A stretch of 64,000 bases of DNA from Pachypanchax playfairii (Eukaryota > Chordata > Actinopteri > Cyprinodontiformes > Aplocheilidae), in assembly GCA_006937955.1 (NCBI GenBank), contig SSNP01000122.1, positions 356,077 to 420,076 of the forward strand. Reading direction: 5' to 3'. Of this stretch, positions 35,219-45,738 are shown in pieces (the stretch's first letter is position 1; each line of letters starts with the position of its first letter). The translations under genes were made by a program, and so were the position numbers. The notes beneath the pieces are model-generated. The model was not told where the DNA came from, did no database searches, and saw nothing but the letters and a program-made list of their open reading frames with translations.

Positions 35219-35900
35219 TAATGGTGCATTCACACCGGCCCAACCATCAACTTCATAAGCGGCAAGTTTATATGTAAAGTCTATGGTGGACGGGTGTCAG
35301 ACAGACGTCAACGGCTCTGCGTCGCTTTGTGAGCCTTATGAGCGGCAACTTTTCAAGCTTTTCTAGCGTTTCAGGCGTTGACGCTTGAAAAGCTAGCAAA
35401 GCTCAAAGTTCAGCTAGCTGAACTTTTGACGTTGATGACGCTCTTGAAGCGGCATGTCAACCAATCAGAGCGTCTCATCGTAGTGACGTAAGACGTCACA
35501 GCACATAGCCAGAAAGAAGCGGGATCAGCCAAAATGGAAGATAAATGAACCTCATCCAAACGTAGCTCCTGGAGCAAATGGTTAAACTCATCAAACTCAG
35601 AACGCATCTGAAGAATGGGGTGTATCCACAAACGGCACTGATGCACCCGACGTCGACGTTGTCTAGATCTATGAAGTAAATAAATCCAAGCCACTGTCTC
35701 AATATGATCCGCAATAGCTCCGAACATTCGATAACAAAGGAAGCCCCGCCTTCGCGCTCTTTTTCGGTCAGGCTTTATGAGCTTTAACGCCTATGCGCTC
35801 TGACTGGCAGGCGTTATGAGCTTCAACTTCAAACGTCAAATTTGGAGCGTTATCAGCGTTGCTTGACGTTGACAAAGTGGCCGGTGTGAATGCACCTTAA
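35219..35900 (-). mobile_element. PIF-Harbinger-type element with TAA TSD, nested in hAT
   Basis: Element 35222-35897, flanked by TAA (35219-35221 and 35898-35900). TIRs are TGGTGCATTCACACCGGCC and inverted AGGTGCATTCACACCGGCC. It is the same family as 30412-30995 in inverted orientation: the CCAATCAGAGCGTC block and the GTAAAGTCTATGGTGGACGG block are shared. Confidence 0.9.
35410..35727 (-). pseudogene. PIF-Harbinger transposase N-terminal fragment
   Basis: A 105-codon frame from an ATG (35725-35727). Residues about 24-62 (RRRRVHQCRLWIHPIL, then EFNHLLQELRLDEVH) match the conserved region before the catalytic core of Harbinger (HARBI1-like, DDE_4) transposases: basic cluster, W-x-H-P, then F-x-x-L-x-x-E-L-R. 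After about residue 62 the resemblance stops and the frame runs into the shared subterminal region. None of the DDE residues is present, so it cannot catalyse transposition. It reads towards the shared promoter-like end, opposite to the MADF exon in the sister element. Confidence 0.65.
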
Positions 35901-36195
35901 ATTTATGCAATGAGTGAGCAGGAGTCTGATTGAATGTTTGGTTTTTTTGTGCTGTGATGGTTCTGTGACAACCAGCAGCTCCAGCTCCCTCACGACCATC
36001 CATCTCAATAATCTGTTGTCTACAGATGTGTGTTGGGGATCGCCTCAGCTGCGCATGCCACTTGCCAAGTTGGCAACGCGTTCCTTCCCCACTGCCCTTG
36101 GTGAATGATCGGTCAGTGGTATGCTCTAAGCTCAGCATTTAATTACCCAAGCCAAAGACAAGAACTTTCGTGAGAAATAACGGGAACGTCTGAAT

Positions 36196-36246
36196 CATGA
36201 AATGAAATGAAATGAAATGAAATGAAATGAATGAAATGAAATGAAA
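36196..36246. repeat. (GAAAT)n microsatellite, LINE tail
   Basis: Pentanucleotide array with one irregular unit, directly at the LINE 3' end. LINEs of this group end in short tandem tails. Confidence 0.9.
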
Positions 36247-36351
36247 AATACTTTATTTATCCCAGAAGGGAAATTCAACGTTGTAGTAGTTTTTTTTTTT
36301 TTTTGTCCAACACTAAAAACAACAATGAAGACAACAATACAATAATAAAAA

Positions 36352-39270
36352 TCAAGGTCTGTTCTTGTTGTAGAGGCTAATGGCTGCAGGCAGGAATGAT
36401 CTTTTGTATCTTTCGGTCTTGCATCGGACCTGAAGAAGCCTCTCACTGAACACACTCTGTTGTTTGATCACTGTGTCGTGCAGAGGGTGAGAAGAGTCCT
36501 CCATCATCTTCATCAGCTTGTCCAGCATTCTTTTTTGTACAATCAGCTCCAGCGGCTCCAGAGATACTCCCAGCACAGATCCAGCTTTCCTGATCAGTTT
36601 GTTGATTCTCTTCAAGTCTCTGGTTCTGATGCTGCTGCCCCAGCAGATGGCTGCAAAGCTGATTGCACTTTCCACAACAGACCTATAGAAGATTTGCAAC
36701 ATCTTGGTGCAGACATTAAAAGATCTCAGCTTCCTTAAGAAGTAGAGTCTGCTCTGACCTTTCTTGTAGATGTATTCTGTGTTGCATTTCCACTCTAGTC
36801 TGTTGTCCAGCTGAACTCCAAGGTACTTGTATTCCTCCACCACCTCTACCTCCTCTCCTAGGATGGAAATACTGCTGTGTTGATTCTTTCTCCTCCTGAA
36901 GTCAACAATCATCTCCTTAGTTTTGCTGCTATTTAAAACGAGATGATTGTTACTGCACCATTTCACAAACTGACTGACCAGTTCCCTATACTCAGCTTCT
37001 TGTCCCTCACTGATGCACCCAACAACTGCAGAGTCATCAGAGTATTTCTGCAGATGACAGGACTCAGAGTTGTACTGGAAGTCAGAGGTGTACATCGTGA
37101 AGAGAAATGGTGAGAGTACAGTTCCTTGTGGCGCTCCAGTGCTGCTGACCTCCATCCCAGACACACAACCCCCCAGTCTCACAAACTGTGGTCTGTTTGT
37201 GAGGTAGTCATAAATCCAGGAGGTTGTGGAGGAATCCACCTGGAATTTATGGAGCTTCTCACATAACAAAGCAGGCTGAATTGTGTTAAAAGCACTTGAG
37301 AAGTCAAAGAACATGACCCTCAAAGTGCTGCCTGATTGGTCCAGATGAGCGTGTGCTCTGTGAAGCAGGTAGATGATGGCATCTTCAACCCCAAGCCCAT
37401 TACGGTATGCAAACTGTAATGGGTCCTGAAAGGTGCTGACCTGCTTGTTGAGGTGAGCCAGTAAGAGTCTCTCCAGGACTTTCATGACGTGAGATGTCAG
37501 GGCAACTGGTCTGTAGTCGTTTGGTTCAGCTGGTTGTGGTTTTTTAGGTACTGGAACAAGGCAGGATGTTTTCCACAGCACAGGAACTGTTTTCTGTCTC
37601 AGACTGGTGTTGAAGAGGTGCTGGAGAACTGGACATAGTTGCATTGAGCAGGTCTTGAGAACTCTGGGACTGACACCATCTGGACCTGCAGCCTTGTTCT
37701 GGTTCAGTTTCTCCAGTTGTTTCTTGACCTGGTAGCAGGTCACCGACAGAGTGGAGGTGGAGGCAGAGGAGGTCTTTGGGTGCTCTGAGGTGGAGGAAGA
37801 TGATGCAGTGTTCTGGTCCATGACTGAGCTGCAGGGTGACGAAGTGGAGGTGTGACAGGAAAGCTGTGGGCTCATGGAGGGTGTGTGGTCTGTGGGGATG
37901 GAGGCAGGGGGGGAACTGAACCTGTTGAAGAACATGTTCAGTTCATTAGCTCTGTCCAGACCTCCATCAGTCTGGTCCCCCTTTACCTTGAAGCCGGTGA
38001 TCTTCTTCATTCCAGACCACACATCCCTCACGTTGTTCTGCTGGAGCTGACTCTCTAGCTTCCTCCTGTAGTCCTCCTTGCACTTCCTTGTTTGTGCTTT
38101 AAGTTGTTTTTGTGTTGTCTTTAATAACTCCCTGTCACCATCCCTGAAGGCTTTCTTTTTGATGTTCAGCAGCTTTTTCAGGTCTCTGGTGATCCAGGGT
38201 TTGTTATTGGGGAAGCACCTCACAGTTCTTGTTGGTACGATGCTGTCCACACAGAAGTTTATATAATCTGTCACACACTCAGTCATGGTGTTGATGTTGT
38301 CTCCATGAGGTTCACAGAGGACATTCCAGTCCGTAGCCTCGAAGCAACTTTTCAGAGCACCTTCAGCATCATTAGACCAGGTTTTGATGGTTTTTGTGAT
38401 CACTGGTTGCTGCTGAACGATGGGCTTGTATGTGGAGGTGAGAAGAACCAGATTATGGTCAGATCTTCCTAAAGGTGGCAGGGCAGAGGAGCTGTATGCA
38501 TTTTTAATATTTACATAAAATAAGTCCAACGTCTTATTTTCTCTGGTGGAACAGCTGACAAACTGTTGGAATGTTGGTAAAGCTGTAGAGAGGGAGACGT
38601 TGTTGAAGTCTCCAGAGATCGCCACAACTGAGTTTGGATGCTGTGTTTGTAGCCTCGCAACAACGGAGCTGATGACATCACAGGCAGTTTCTGGAGCGGT
38701 ACCAGGTATTATATAAACCGCTACCAGAATAACACAGGTAAACTCTCTGGGTAAATAATATGGACGAAAACTCACAGCTAACAGTTCGATGTCCCTCGTA
38801 CAGATCTTCTCCTTTACGGTGACATGTCCAGGATGACACCAACGCTGGTTAACCAGCACTAAGATACCACCTCCCCTCAGCTTCCCGCTGAGTTGCTTAC
38901 TGCGGTCTGCGCGGACCGTCATAAAGCCGTGTACAGACACGTTACTGTCCGGGATGTGTTCATGCAGCCACGTCTCAGTGAAACACATAAAACTGCATTC
39001 TCTGTACTCTCTCTGGGACCTGGTTAGCACCTCGAGCTCGTCCGTTTTGTTAGCTAGCGATCTGACGTTACCCATCACAACAGTTGGAAGAAACGGTTTA
39101 AATCTCCACCGCTTTTCTCTCTGCTTCACTCCTGCCCTGCGTCCTCTTCTCTTTCTCTTCAACTCCAGCGGGATTTGCTGTGTTATTTCACTGTTAATTT
39201 TGATTTGGGAGAGTTTTATCAGTTGGTCACGCTGATAAACAAGTCTTCCGTTGCCATGGAGACTCATCAT
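36352..39270 (-). CDS. LINE endonuclease/reverse transcriptase, 972 aa, intact frame
   Basis: The frame is open for 1014 codons, but the most upstream codon is TTG. I start at the first ATG (39268-39270), giving 972 residues. The apurinic-type endonuclease comes first: NVRSL (68-72), TETW with the catalytic Glu (98-101), SGDFN (219-223) and SDHN with the catalytic His (270-273). A basic linker follows, then the reverse transcriptase: DFSSAF (656-661, motif A), GAPQGTVLSP (712-721) and YSDDS (743-747), an SDD box instead of the common ADD. The C-terminal region ends SFLPAAISLYNKNRP. The protein nicks genomic DNA and reverse-transcribes its own RNA at the nick. All catalytic residues I can check are present and there is no frameshift, so this is a young and possibly competent copy, unless 5' truncation has removed its promoter. 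Confidence 0.95.
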   Translation of the reverse strand: MMSLHGNGRLVYQRDQLIKLSQIKINSEITQQIPLELKRKRRGRRAGVKQREKRWRFKPFLPTVVMGNVRSLANKTDELEVLTRSQREYRECSFMCFTETWLHEHIPDSNVSVHGFMTVRADRSKQLSGKLRGGGILVLVNQRWCHPGHVTVKEKICTRDIELLAVSFRPYYLPREFTCVILVAVYIIPGTAPETACDVISSVVARLQTQHPNSVVAISGDFNNVSLSTALPTFQQFVSCSTRENKTLDLFYVNIKNAYSSSALPPLGRSDHNLVLLTSTYKPIVQQQPVITKTIKTWSNDAEGALKSCFEATDWNVLCEPHGDNINTMTECVTDYINFCVDSIVPTRTVRCFPNNKPWITRDLKKLLNIKKKAFRDGDRELLKTTQKQLKAQTRKCKEDYRRKLESQLQQNNVRDVWSGMKKITGFKVKGDQTDGGLDRANELNMFFNRFSSPPASIPTDHTPSMSPQLSCHTSTSSPCSSVMDQNTASSSSTSEHPKTSSASTSTLSVTCYQVKKQLEKLNQNKAAGPDGVSPRVLKTCSMQLCPVLQHLFNTSLRQKTVPVLWKTSCLVPVPKKPQPAEPNDYRPVALTSHVMKVLERLLLAHLNKQVSTFQDPLQFAYRNGLGVEDAIIYLLHRAHAHLDQSGSTLRVMFFDFSSAFNTIQPALLCEKLHKFQVDSSTTSWIYDYLTNRPQFVRLGGCVSGMEVSSTGAPQGTVLSPFLFTMYTSDFQYNSESCHLQKYSDDSAVVGCISEGQEAEYRELVSQFVKWCSNNHLVLNSSKTKEMIVDFRRRKNQHSSISILGEEVEVVEEYKYLGVQLDNRLEWKCNTEYIYKKGQSRLYFLRKLRSFNVCTKMLQIFYRSVVESAISFAAICWGSSIRTRDLKRINKLIRKAGSVLGVSLEPLELIVQKRMLDKLMKMMEDSSHPLHDTVIKQQSVFSERLLQVRCKTERYKRSFLPAAISLYNKNRP

Positions 39271-39899
39271 AACCAAATCTGGAAACAGCCAAAAAGAGCC
39301 AAAAACATCCAAAAAACTCTCCCGTGCAGCACAGCCCCCGAACCGACGCAAAATCCCCTTTAAAACAAAACTAATTTGACAGCTGAAGTCTGTCAAAAGA
39401 CGGCTGTAATTTTAAAAAATCACGATAGCAAAGACAGAGCTACTACAATTTGCTGCCACCTCGTTCTAGAACGAATGCGGGAATTGTGGGCGGGAGCGGG
39501 ACAAAATATGGCAGGAGCGGGACTTAAAATCATAGTCCTTTGCGGGCGGGAGCGGGACTGGAAATTCCGTCCCGCGCAGGCCTCTAACTCAGCTCCCCTC
39601 CCCTGCCCCAAGCTGAAACTGGGGAGAACGGACTCTCAAGGACAGTGATTTCCTGACAAAAAACATCTGAGAGCGTAGCTCACCGACGGTGTTTACATTC
39701 CTCTCACACACATTGCCCTATCACACACTGCATTCACGCCCCTTAATATCCGCACTGTGTTACGTCGTATCTGTTCGCCCCCTGCTAATGAGTTTATTTT
39801 TTCTGCTCCCATCCAGCGCCCCCTCTGAGGGCACTGGGTGGAAGGAATCTTTTTTTTTCCCTCCTATCCAACCTCATGTTGTCTGATATTCATCTGGTT

Positions 39900-40075
39900 T
39901 TCTACACATAGGTTTATACATGCTTATATATGTTTATGTATGTATTCTCCTGTGTGACCTCATGGTGGACCTCAGGTTATGTGCCTCGGGAGAGTGAGGG
40001 CTAAAGTTTTTGTATCTCCCATTGTAATTTCCCCCTGTGGGACAATAAAGGATTATTCAATTCAAATTCAATTAA
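39900..40075 (+). mobile_element. LINE 3' end, severely 5'-truncated
   Basis: TTTCCCCCTGTGGGACAATA then AAGGATTATTCAATTCAAATT is the 3' end of an L2/Rex1-group LINE with an (ATTCA)-like tail. No coding sequence remains. The start is uncertain and may reach back to about 39700. Confidence 0.65.
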
Positions 40076-40389
40076 TTTCAATTGAAAATGGCTCAAGTGA
40101 GTAGGTTTTGATCTAGATCCAGGAATGTTTAAAGGATTCTTCATCATGTGAGATTGGACTGTTTTAACATGTCTGCACGTAACTCCCCAATAAATGGTCC
40201 AGGGGCTCGGTAACAAAATAAAGGATGAGTTCACAACAGGTTCTAAATGATACCAAGGATTTATCTGGATCAAGGACTGATCTGGATTGTTTCAAAATTC
40301 TGGATATTTTGATCCAGAAAAGCAAAAAATAGGGAACCTTCTGACTTTTTATCACTGCAAAAACAAATGATGTTATAAACCTGCAACAA
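40076..40389. other. Unassigned spacer
   Basis: Nothing recognised. Confidence 0.5.
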
Positions 40390-40702
40390 ATCAATCAACA
40401 AATCAATCAATCAATCATTTTTTTTAAATAAAAATGCTTTACAACAACTGTAGGTTGTCCAAAGCGCTGAACGGCAAAAAGAAGGTTGAAAAGCAAGAGA
40501 TACACTGAAGCAGTCAATCCACAAAAACAAACTAAAAAACAGTTTCCGAGTGACGCGACACTCAACACTAAAAAGCTCATTAAAACAAGTGATGTTTCAA
40601 TCTGGCCTTAAACAAGGAGAGAGTTGTGATAGAACGTAATTCAAAAGGCAGAGAGTTCCAGAGCTTTGGTCCGACCACAGCGAAGGCACGATCACCCCAT
40701 TG
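40390..40702 (-). mobile_element. L2-like LINE 3' fragment with (GATT)n tail
   Basis: The minus strand reads the last ~40 codons of a LINE ORF2 (GDRAFAVVGPKLWNSLPFEL, then LFKARLKHHLF and a stop), a short 3' UTR with AAGCATTTTTATTT, and a (TGATT/GATT) tail (40390-40418). The GDRAF-x-V-x-x-P-x-L-W-N-x-L-P signature is typical of CR1/L2/Rex1 C-termini. Confidence 0.85.
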
Positions 40703-41956
40703 TTTACAAACAAACACCAAAAGATAGTCAAGACTGTGGAATCAGAAGTGTGTTAATGGATTTGATGTTCCTTCAAAAGTTCTGGAGCTCCATCCAGAAG
40801 AAAACAACCATGACTGAAAAAGTGAAGTGATGTCAATCTAACCGTTAAAGGTGTTTTCATAGTCATTGAATCTGATAATGTCAATACAACAAAAGTTAGA
40901 CTCTTATTTTGGTAAATCACAATATGTGGGAACTGAGGTTTTTGTTGGAGGTCTGAACTCTGAGTGATGTTCTAGTTATGTAATTGAAGGGATGCTCTTA
41001 GCATTGTTGAAAGTGTTTTGATGCTGTAGTTTAAGAATTTGAGCAACACATTTTCTTTAAATAATTTCTTTGATTATTTTAACAAATTTTTAAACATAAA
41101 CCTTGAACTTTTGTTTATTTTGTTATTATTGTTCTGTTCTGAGATCTAACCACATAACTACACTATTTTATAAAGATTGTTATAAAAGTAATTGCTCATA
41201 AAGCTCAAAGTGGAGTCGGATACTTGCCCACATCAGTGTCTGCCACTTTCACAGTAACAATTCATCCCATCAGACAAGCAATCCAAAAGTCAGAACATCT
41301 GTATCTGATTCATTTAAAAAAAACATTCAAACTTTTGACTGAAAAACAAACAAAGAGAAGACATTTCTAAAAGAAAATAAATACTTTATGCATATAAACC
41401 CAGACAATTGAGTGTGTGATGCTAGTGTATCCTGCAAGGTTTGATTTTTGATTAAATTATTTTGCTCTGTTTTAATTGGTGTCAGATTTTGCTGAAGATC
41501 AAAGGATTATTATTTCCATTGGGACACAGAGGGTTTTCATTCATGATCATGTTTCAAATCAGATTTAACTTGGTGAAAGATGTTATTCCAAGAAATTACT
41601 TAAAAACTAGATCAATGTTGTAGCTTGTATAAAAAAGTGATGTAGCCTGGTGTAATAAAGCCAGTGTGGAAGGGCTATAAATGTGCTTTCTTACTCATGG
41701 CCAGCAGAAGAGGACTCCTTTATTCCCATAGAGTAGCTTCATTTGTAAAATAGAAAAATATATCTTCTCACTTTAACTGTGACCCCAAGAAACTTTTCCT
41801 AAAGAAACCAATCACTGGCCCCTTTAAAAATTTTAAAATAAATTCCAATTTGCAAATAATTTCTTCAATTTGAGTTAAAAAAAAAAAAAGAATATACAAC
41901 AGACTTAAGATCTTGGTAGTGGTTCATAGTGAGAGCCACAGTCTGCTTATAATGTT
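40703..41956. other. Unassigned AT-rich spacer
   Basis: Nothing recognised. Confidence 0.5.
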
Positions 41957-42264
41957 TTAAAGAGGCCATTTCACGCAAATTTCATGACTCTGTGGTTATT
42001 TTATTATTAACCAGTAATATGAAACATTTTATACCTAAAAAATGTCAGGAAACACTGATTAACAGACCTTTCAATCTGTCTCTGTCAAACTTCGGCTGGT
42101 TCCAGCTGGTTCCGTCAGGCTTCGGGCAGCAGCTCATTCATATTCATTATTCGAATTTGCTGGACTCAGATTGGCTAACTAACTAGCCTATGAGAGCAAG
42201 GTATACTGTTTCCCGCCCCTCTCCGCATGGCAACATCAGACGTCGTGTCTTCCTGTTTGCTACC
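41957..42264 (+). mobile_element. MITE-A copy 3, left half only
   Basis: Begins TTAAAGAGGCCATTTCACG and follows the MITE-A consensus to TCCTGTTTGCTAC, then breaks off. The right half is missing and a different repeat follows. Confidence 0.85.
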
Positions 42265-42745
42265 TCCAGTGTGCGATTTGTGAAAAAAGCAGAGGGGGGA
42301 TTTTTTTTTCACTTTCAAATGGTCCAAAAGAACCGCGGCAGGAGGGGGGTTGGTAGCACATACACACATTAAACACACGGTGCTTATTTATTTTACAAAA
42401 CAACAGTCCACAGTAATAAGGTAAGTTAACTAATTAAATAGCAGTACCTGTGCAACAGATGGTGGCGACTTCAAGGTGTAACCATAATTATTGTCCGGCC
42501 GGAAACAGCGTCCGATGACGGATGGTTTAACAATATTGTTATCCAGGTGGAAATCGGAAGAAATTAGGGAGAATGATGGTCCCGGGAAAGCATTAAAATT
42601 CGGTATTCTCCCGGTTAAATTGGGAGGGTTGGCAAGTATGGTCATATGAGAAAGAGAAACAAAAATAATAATAAAAATAAAGGACCAGAGGGGGGGGACA
42701 TCAAAAAGCAGAGGGGGGTAAATCCCACCCTCTGGTTTGTACTGC
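42265..42745. mobile_element. Unclassified transposon fragment abutting MITE-A
   Basis: Contains inversely related GCAGAGGGGGG blocks (42289 and 42708) and the minus-strand motif TTGCCAACCCTCCCAATTTA followed by CCGGGAGAATACCGAATTTT. I recognise the latter as a recurrent fish transposon sequence, but cannot name the family. Also holds a short ATAATAATAAAAATAAA run. Confidence 0.4.
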
Positions 42746-43540
42746 AGTGGTTTAAGCAGCATAGAATGAGCCCCGTCCCTTTGTGTTATACTGTTGTTGA
42801 GCAAAGCAAAATCTAAATTTGGATTAGCTCGTGTAATATCTGTAACTCAGCCTCATCGTGTGTGGCTGCGTGTGCGACCACTGCACATTATTGTCCACAC
42901 AAAAACATGTTTTAGAGAGGTGTCCAAGGTATAAATCAAAGTATCCCTGCATGAAGAGAAATCATTCATTATTGTGTTCTAAACATGTTTACACACAGTC
43001 ACAAATATTAAAATGAACTCTGATAACGGCCATATACACTTCCTGTTTAAACTCATTACTGAGCGGAGGTGTGGCCGAGACCGAGCTCTTTTATACTCCA
43101 TAGCACCAGAATCCTGACATCACGTTTAAAGAAAATAAGGTCTCAGCCAATAGCAATGCCTGATTCAAATTCAAGTGCAGTGTAGCGTTTTAACCTGGAG
43201 GGGGCACTCCTCTGTCGGTTTTTGGTATAAAATGAAAAGTTGTATAAAAATGTGCTAAAATACCAAAAAAAACATGACCCAAAAAACGCTGACAAAGCAA
43301 TGCTTCAAAATATATATGGACAAACAAATGAATGACCAGTGGTTTTCTGGTTATATGTTTTATACTATCATTAATCGGCCACTGCTATGTTGAGCTGAAG
43401 CTACTGGTGCATATGGCTCCCTTGATGGTGTTTCCTTACCTAACCTGGCTCATCTGTACTTGGCTCACTGTTCTTTCTATTAGTATTTTTAATATTGCTC
43501 CTGAGTGCATCTGCACATGGGTGTAGGACGGGGGAGGGGG
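42746..43540. other. Unassigned spacer
   Basis: Nothing recognised. Confidence 0.45.
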
Positions 43541-43664
43541 GTATAGATGCATTCATGTTCAACCTGTGGGGTGGGCCGGTGATATACATGTATGTGGAGT
43601 CATTTTTATTGTGTAAAATCACTTTGAATAGCATTTTTGTATGAAAAGCGCTTTATAATTAACA

Positions 43665-43736
<72 letters not shown>
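43541..43736 (+). mobile_element. LINE/SINE 3' tail with (GATT)n
   Basis: AAAAGCGCTTTATAATTAAC followed by a long (TGAT)n array is the 3' end of a fish LINE/SINE group. The body is too diverged to classify. Confidence 0.6.
43664..43736. repeat. (GATT)n tetranucleotide microsatellite
   Basis: About 18 uninterrupted units of GATT. Confidence 0.95.
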
Positions 43737-43738
<2 letters not shown>

Positions 43739-44084
43739 GTGTTTCCCATTTTAAAGTAAGATCCTTGATTAGAGTTGATTAGAACGCAGTGAAGAGGCTT
43801 TTATAGTTACTGAACACTTACTGAACAAAATATGAGCCAGACCAAATAAATTCTCTCATGATCAGGATCATTCAGAACTTATGTGGGAGCTTTGAACTTT
43901 CTGTAAGCCAGACGTTTCACTTTCATACAAAGACAACAGAGCTACTTCGTATCATTTAAGTATGACTCCTAACACAAAAAAATTTTCCCTTCGATGTTGT
44001 AATGCGCTGGTAGACTGACCTCTGCCAAAAGGCTGTTGGGGAAAGATACCAGTCCTGATACCAGGCATTCCAGCTGAGTTTACA

Positions 44085-45030
44085 GTAGGGATGTGGGGAT
44101 TGATACTAAAAGATCGATACCTCAGATTCCAGCTTTTTATGTTTTGGAATATCGATATTTTAGTCATTTAAAGTCAATATGTAGTTTGTCATTAACTGGA
44201 AAATTGTATAAATCATGTTCAGTTCGTTGGAAGTACTTCTTCTTCCGTCTAGCAAAGTGCGTGACGTTACAGTATAAAAGCAGAAGGACGCAGAGTGGCG
44301 CTGCTCACCTGTAGCTGCAGTCCGCTTGCTGTCAGCTAGAATCAACACGGCAGAAAAAACACCGTTGTGTGTGGAGCAACTTTTGTGTCACAAACAGCAT
44401 CAATGCAGTGTGTAACGTGTATGAAGACTGTGAATTGTTCACCAGTAGCATGTTATGTGCTTTTACACTGGCAGGATCTGTGGAGGAAGTCTACTGTGTG
44501 TATCAAAATAAAAGCACTAACTTCCATTCAAGAGTTACAGATGGTGTGTGGAACATTAACTTTCCTTCTCCAAATGAATGCAGTAACTCTGAACGCAGTG
44601 TCCCCGCCCTTAAAATGACTGAACCAATACGTGGAAACGCTATAAACATCATGAAATATTTAAAAATAAATCATAAGACAGAATATGAAGATGTCATGAT
44701 CAGAGGAGGAGAGGAAGGATAAGGTCCTGCGAGGGTGAAACAGACAACCCTCAGGGATCCAAGTAGGACAGAATGTGGAGTTGTTTAGACTTTTTGCACC
44801 ATTTCTAAATTGGGGAAAGTGATTTCAATCATCTGGTATAAAGGTATTTATGGGTGGTAGTCAAATGAGAACAGCCGCCTTAAATACACTAATTTTAAAA
44901 TTTAATTTTTCAAACAGAACATTTTTTAGCAAAGTATTGGTATCGGATTGGTATCACCAATACTGGTCTGAAATTTACTTGGTTTTGGATCGGAAAGAAA
45001 ATTAGTGGTAACGCACAACTTTACAGGCTT
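44085..45030 (+). mobile_element. hAT-like element with BED-finger relic
   Basis: Starts near CAGTAGGGATGTGGGGATTG with GATCGATACC-type subterminal motifs; the right side has GGTATCGGATTGGTATCACC and GGATCGG. Termini and TSD are not resolved. It encloses a short coding relic. Confidence 0.5.
44369..44722 (+). pseudogene. BED zinc-finger relic of a hAT transposase
   Basis: A 117-codon frame. The end (NAINIMKYLKINHKTEY) matches the His-rich second half of a BED finger: N-x-x-x-L/M-x-x-H/Y-L-x-x-x-H-x-x-E-Y. The start (WSNFCVTNSINAVCNVYEDC) resembles the first half with its Cys residues. Between them about 50 codons are unlike the family, suggesting an insertion or a frame change. One expected His in H-L-K is Tyr here. 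BED fingers bind the ends of hAT elements. Broken. Confidence 0.5.
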
Positions 45031-45219
45031 AGAACTAAGAATTCTGACTTCCAGGAACAAATTAAATGCAACAACAGACTTTGTTCTATTTATTAAAATA
45101 CAATTATATTTATGGCTTAATTACTTTTAAAATGATTTGCTTCATTCCTTTTTATGTTTATACTAAATTTGTCTTGTGGACCACATCCCAACTGACACCT
45201 TTATTACATGTATTTATGC

Positions 45220-45738
45220 TTAAAGAGGCCCTTCCATTAAAAACTTTTTTTCTGAGGTTTCTGTTGAATATTTTAGCTCCACAGGTGTTCTTACCTTCAT
45301 ACTGGGTGTGAAAACAGGTCAACAACTTCTCTTTCAGTTTTTATCTTTCAAACTACACAGGTGGCGATAAAACCCGAGTTCTCCCGAGTTCGAATGGCCT
45401 GTACTTGTTTTGTCACAACTCCTTTGAAGTTGAAACCACGCCTAGCATGCTACTGGCTAAAAGCTATAGCATAAGACGTAGCAAACCGGAAGAGTCTACG
45501 TGCAGGAAACAGTATGTCTTGCTCTTATTGGCTAGTTTGTTAGCCAACCTGAGTCCAGCAAATTTGAATAATGAATATGAATGAGTTGCAGCCCGAAGCC
45601 TGTCTTCAGGCAGACAGATTGTAGGTCTGTTAATCAGTGTTTCCTAATGTTTTTTAGATATAAAATGTTTCATATTACAGGTTAATACTTCAGAAATAAT
45701 CACAAAGTCATAGGATTTGTGTGAAATGGCCTCTTTAA
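45220..45738 (-). mobile_element. MITE-A copy 4
   Basis: TTAA-bounded at both sides, inverted relative to copy 1. The minus strand carries ATGAAG/GTAAGAAC near 45291-45302. Internal deletions give 519 bp. Confidence 0.88.

Larger units (their letters stand above)
36192..39460 (-). mobile_element. LINE (Rex1/L2-group), nearly complete, nested in hAT
   Basis: The 3' end is on the left: the minus-strand tail is an AATAAAGTATTT-type end followed by an imperfect (ATTTC)n array (36196-36246). The ORF2-like gene is open. The 5' limit is judged from where the hAT GC-rich subterminal sequence resumes (39470) and is approximate. No separate ORF1 is seen, so the 5' end may be truncated. Confidence 0.9.
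34970..39594. mobile_element. hAT-type element with perfect 8-bp TSD, expanded by nested insertions
   Basis: ACTCAGCT at 34970-34977 and 39587-39594 brackets element 34978-39586. The TIRs are TAGAGCCCTGC and inverted TAGAGGCCTGC, with GCGGGAC/GGGCGGG-rich subterminal repeats on both sides (35005-35100; 39475-39580). Removing the Harbinger element (35222-35900) and the LINE (about 36190-39460) leaves roughly 0.6-0.7 kb, so the host hAT was itself non-autonomous. 35901-36190 is its remaining middle part; I find no transposase motif in it. Confidence 0.88.

Noticed and set aside
36460..38266. Plus-strand frames of 60-92 codons
   Set aside because: Shadows of the intact LINE gene on the minus strand.
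44369..44722. BED finger considered as a host ZBED gene
   Set aside because: Single broken exon within an element with hAT-like ends and no further coding sequence.
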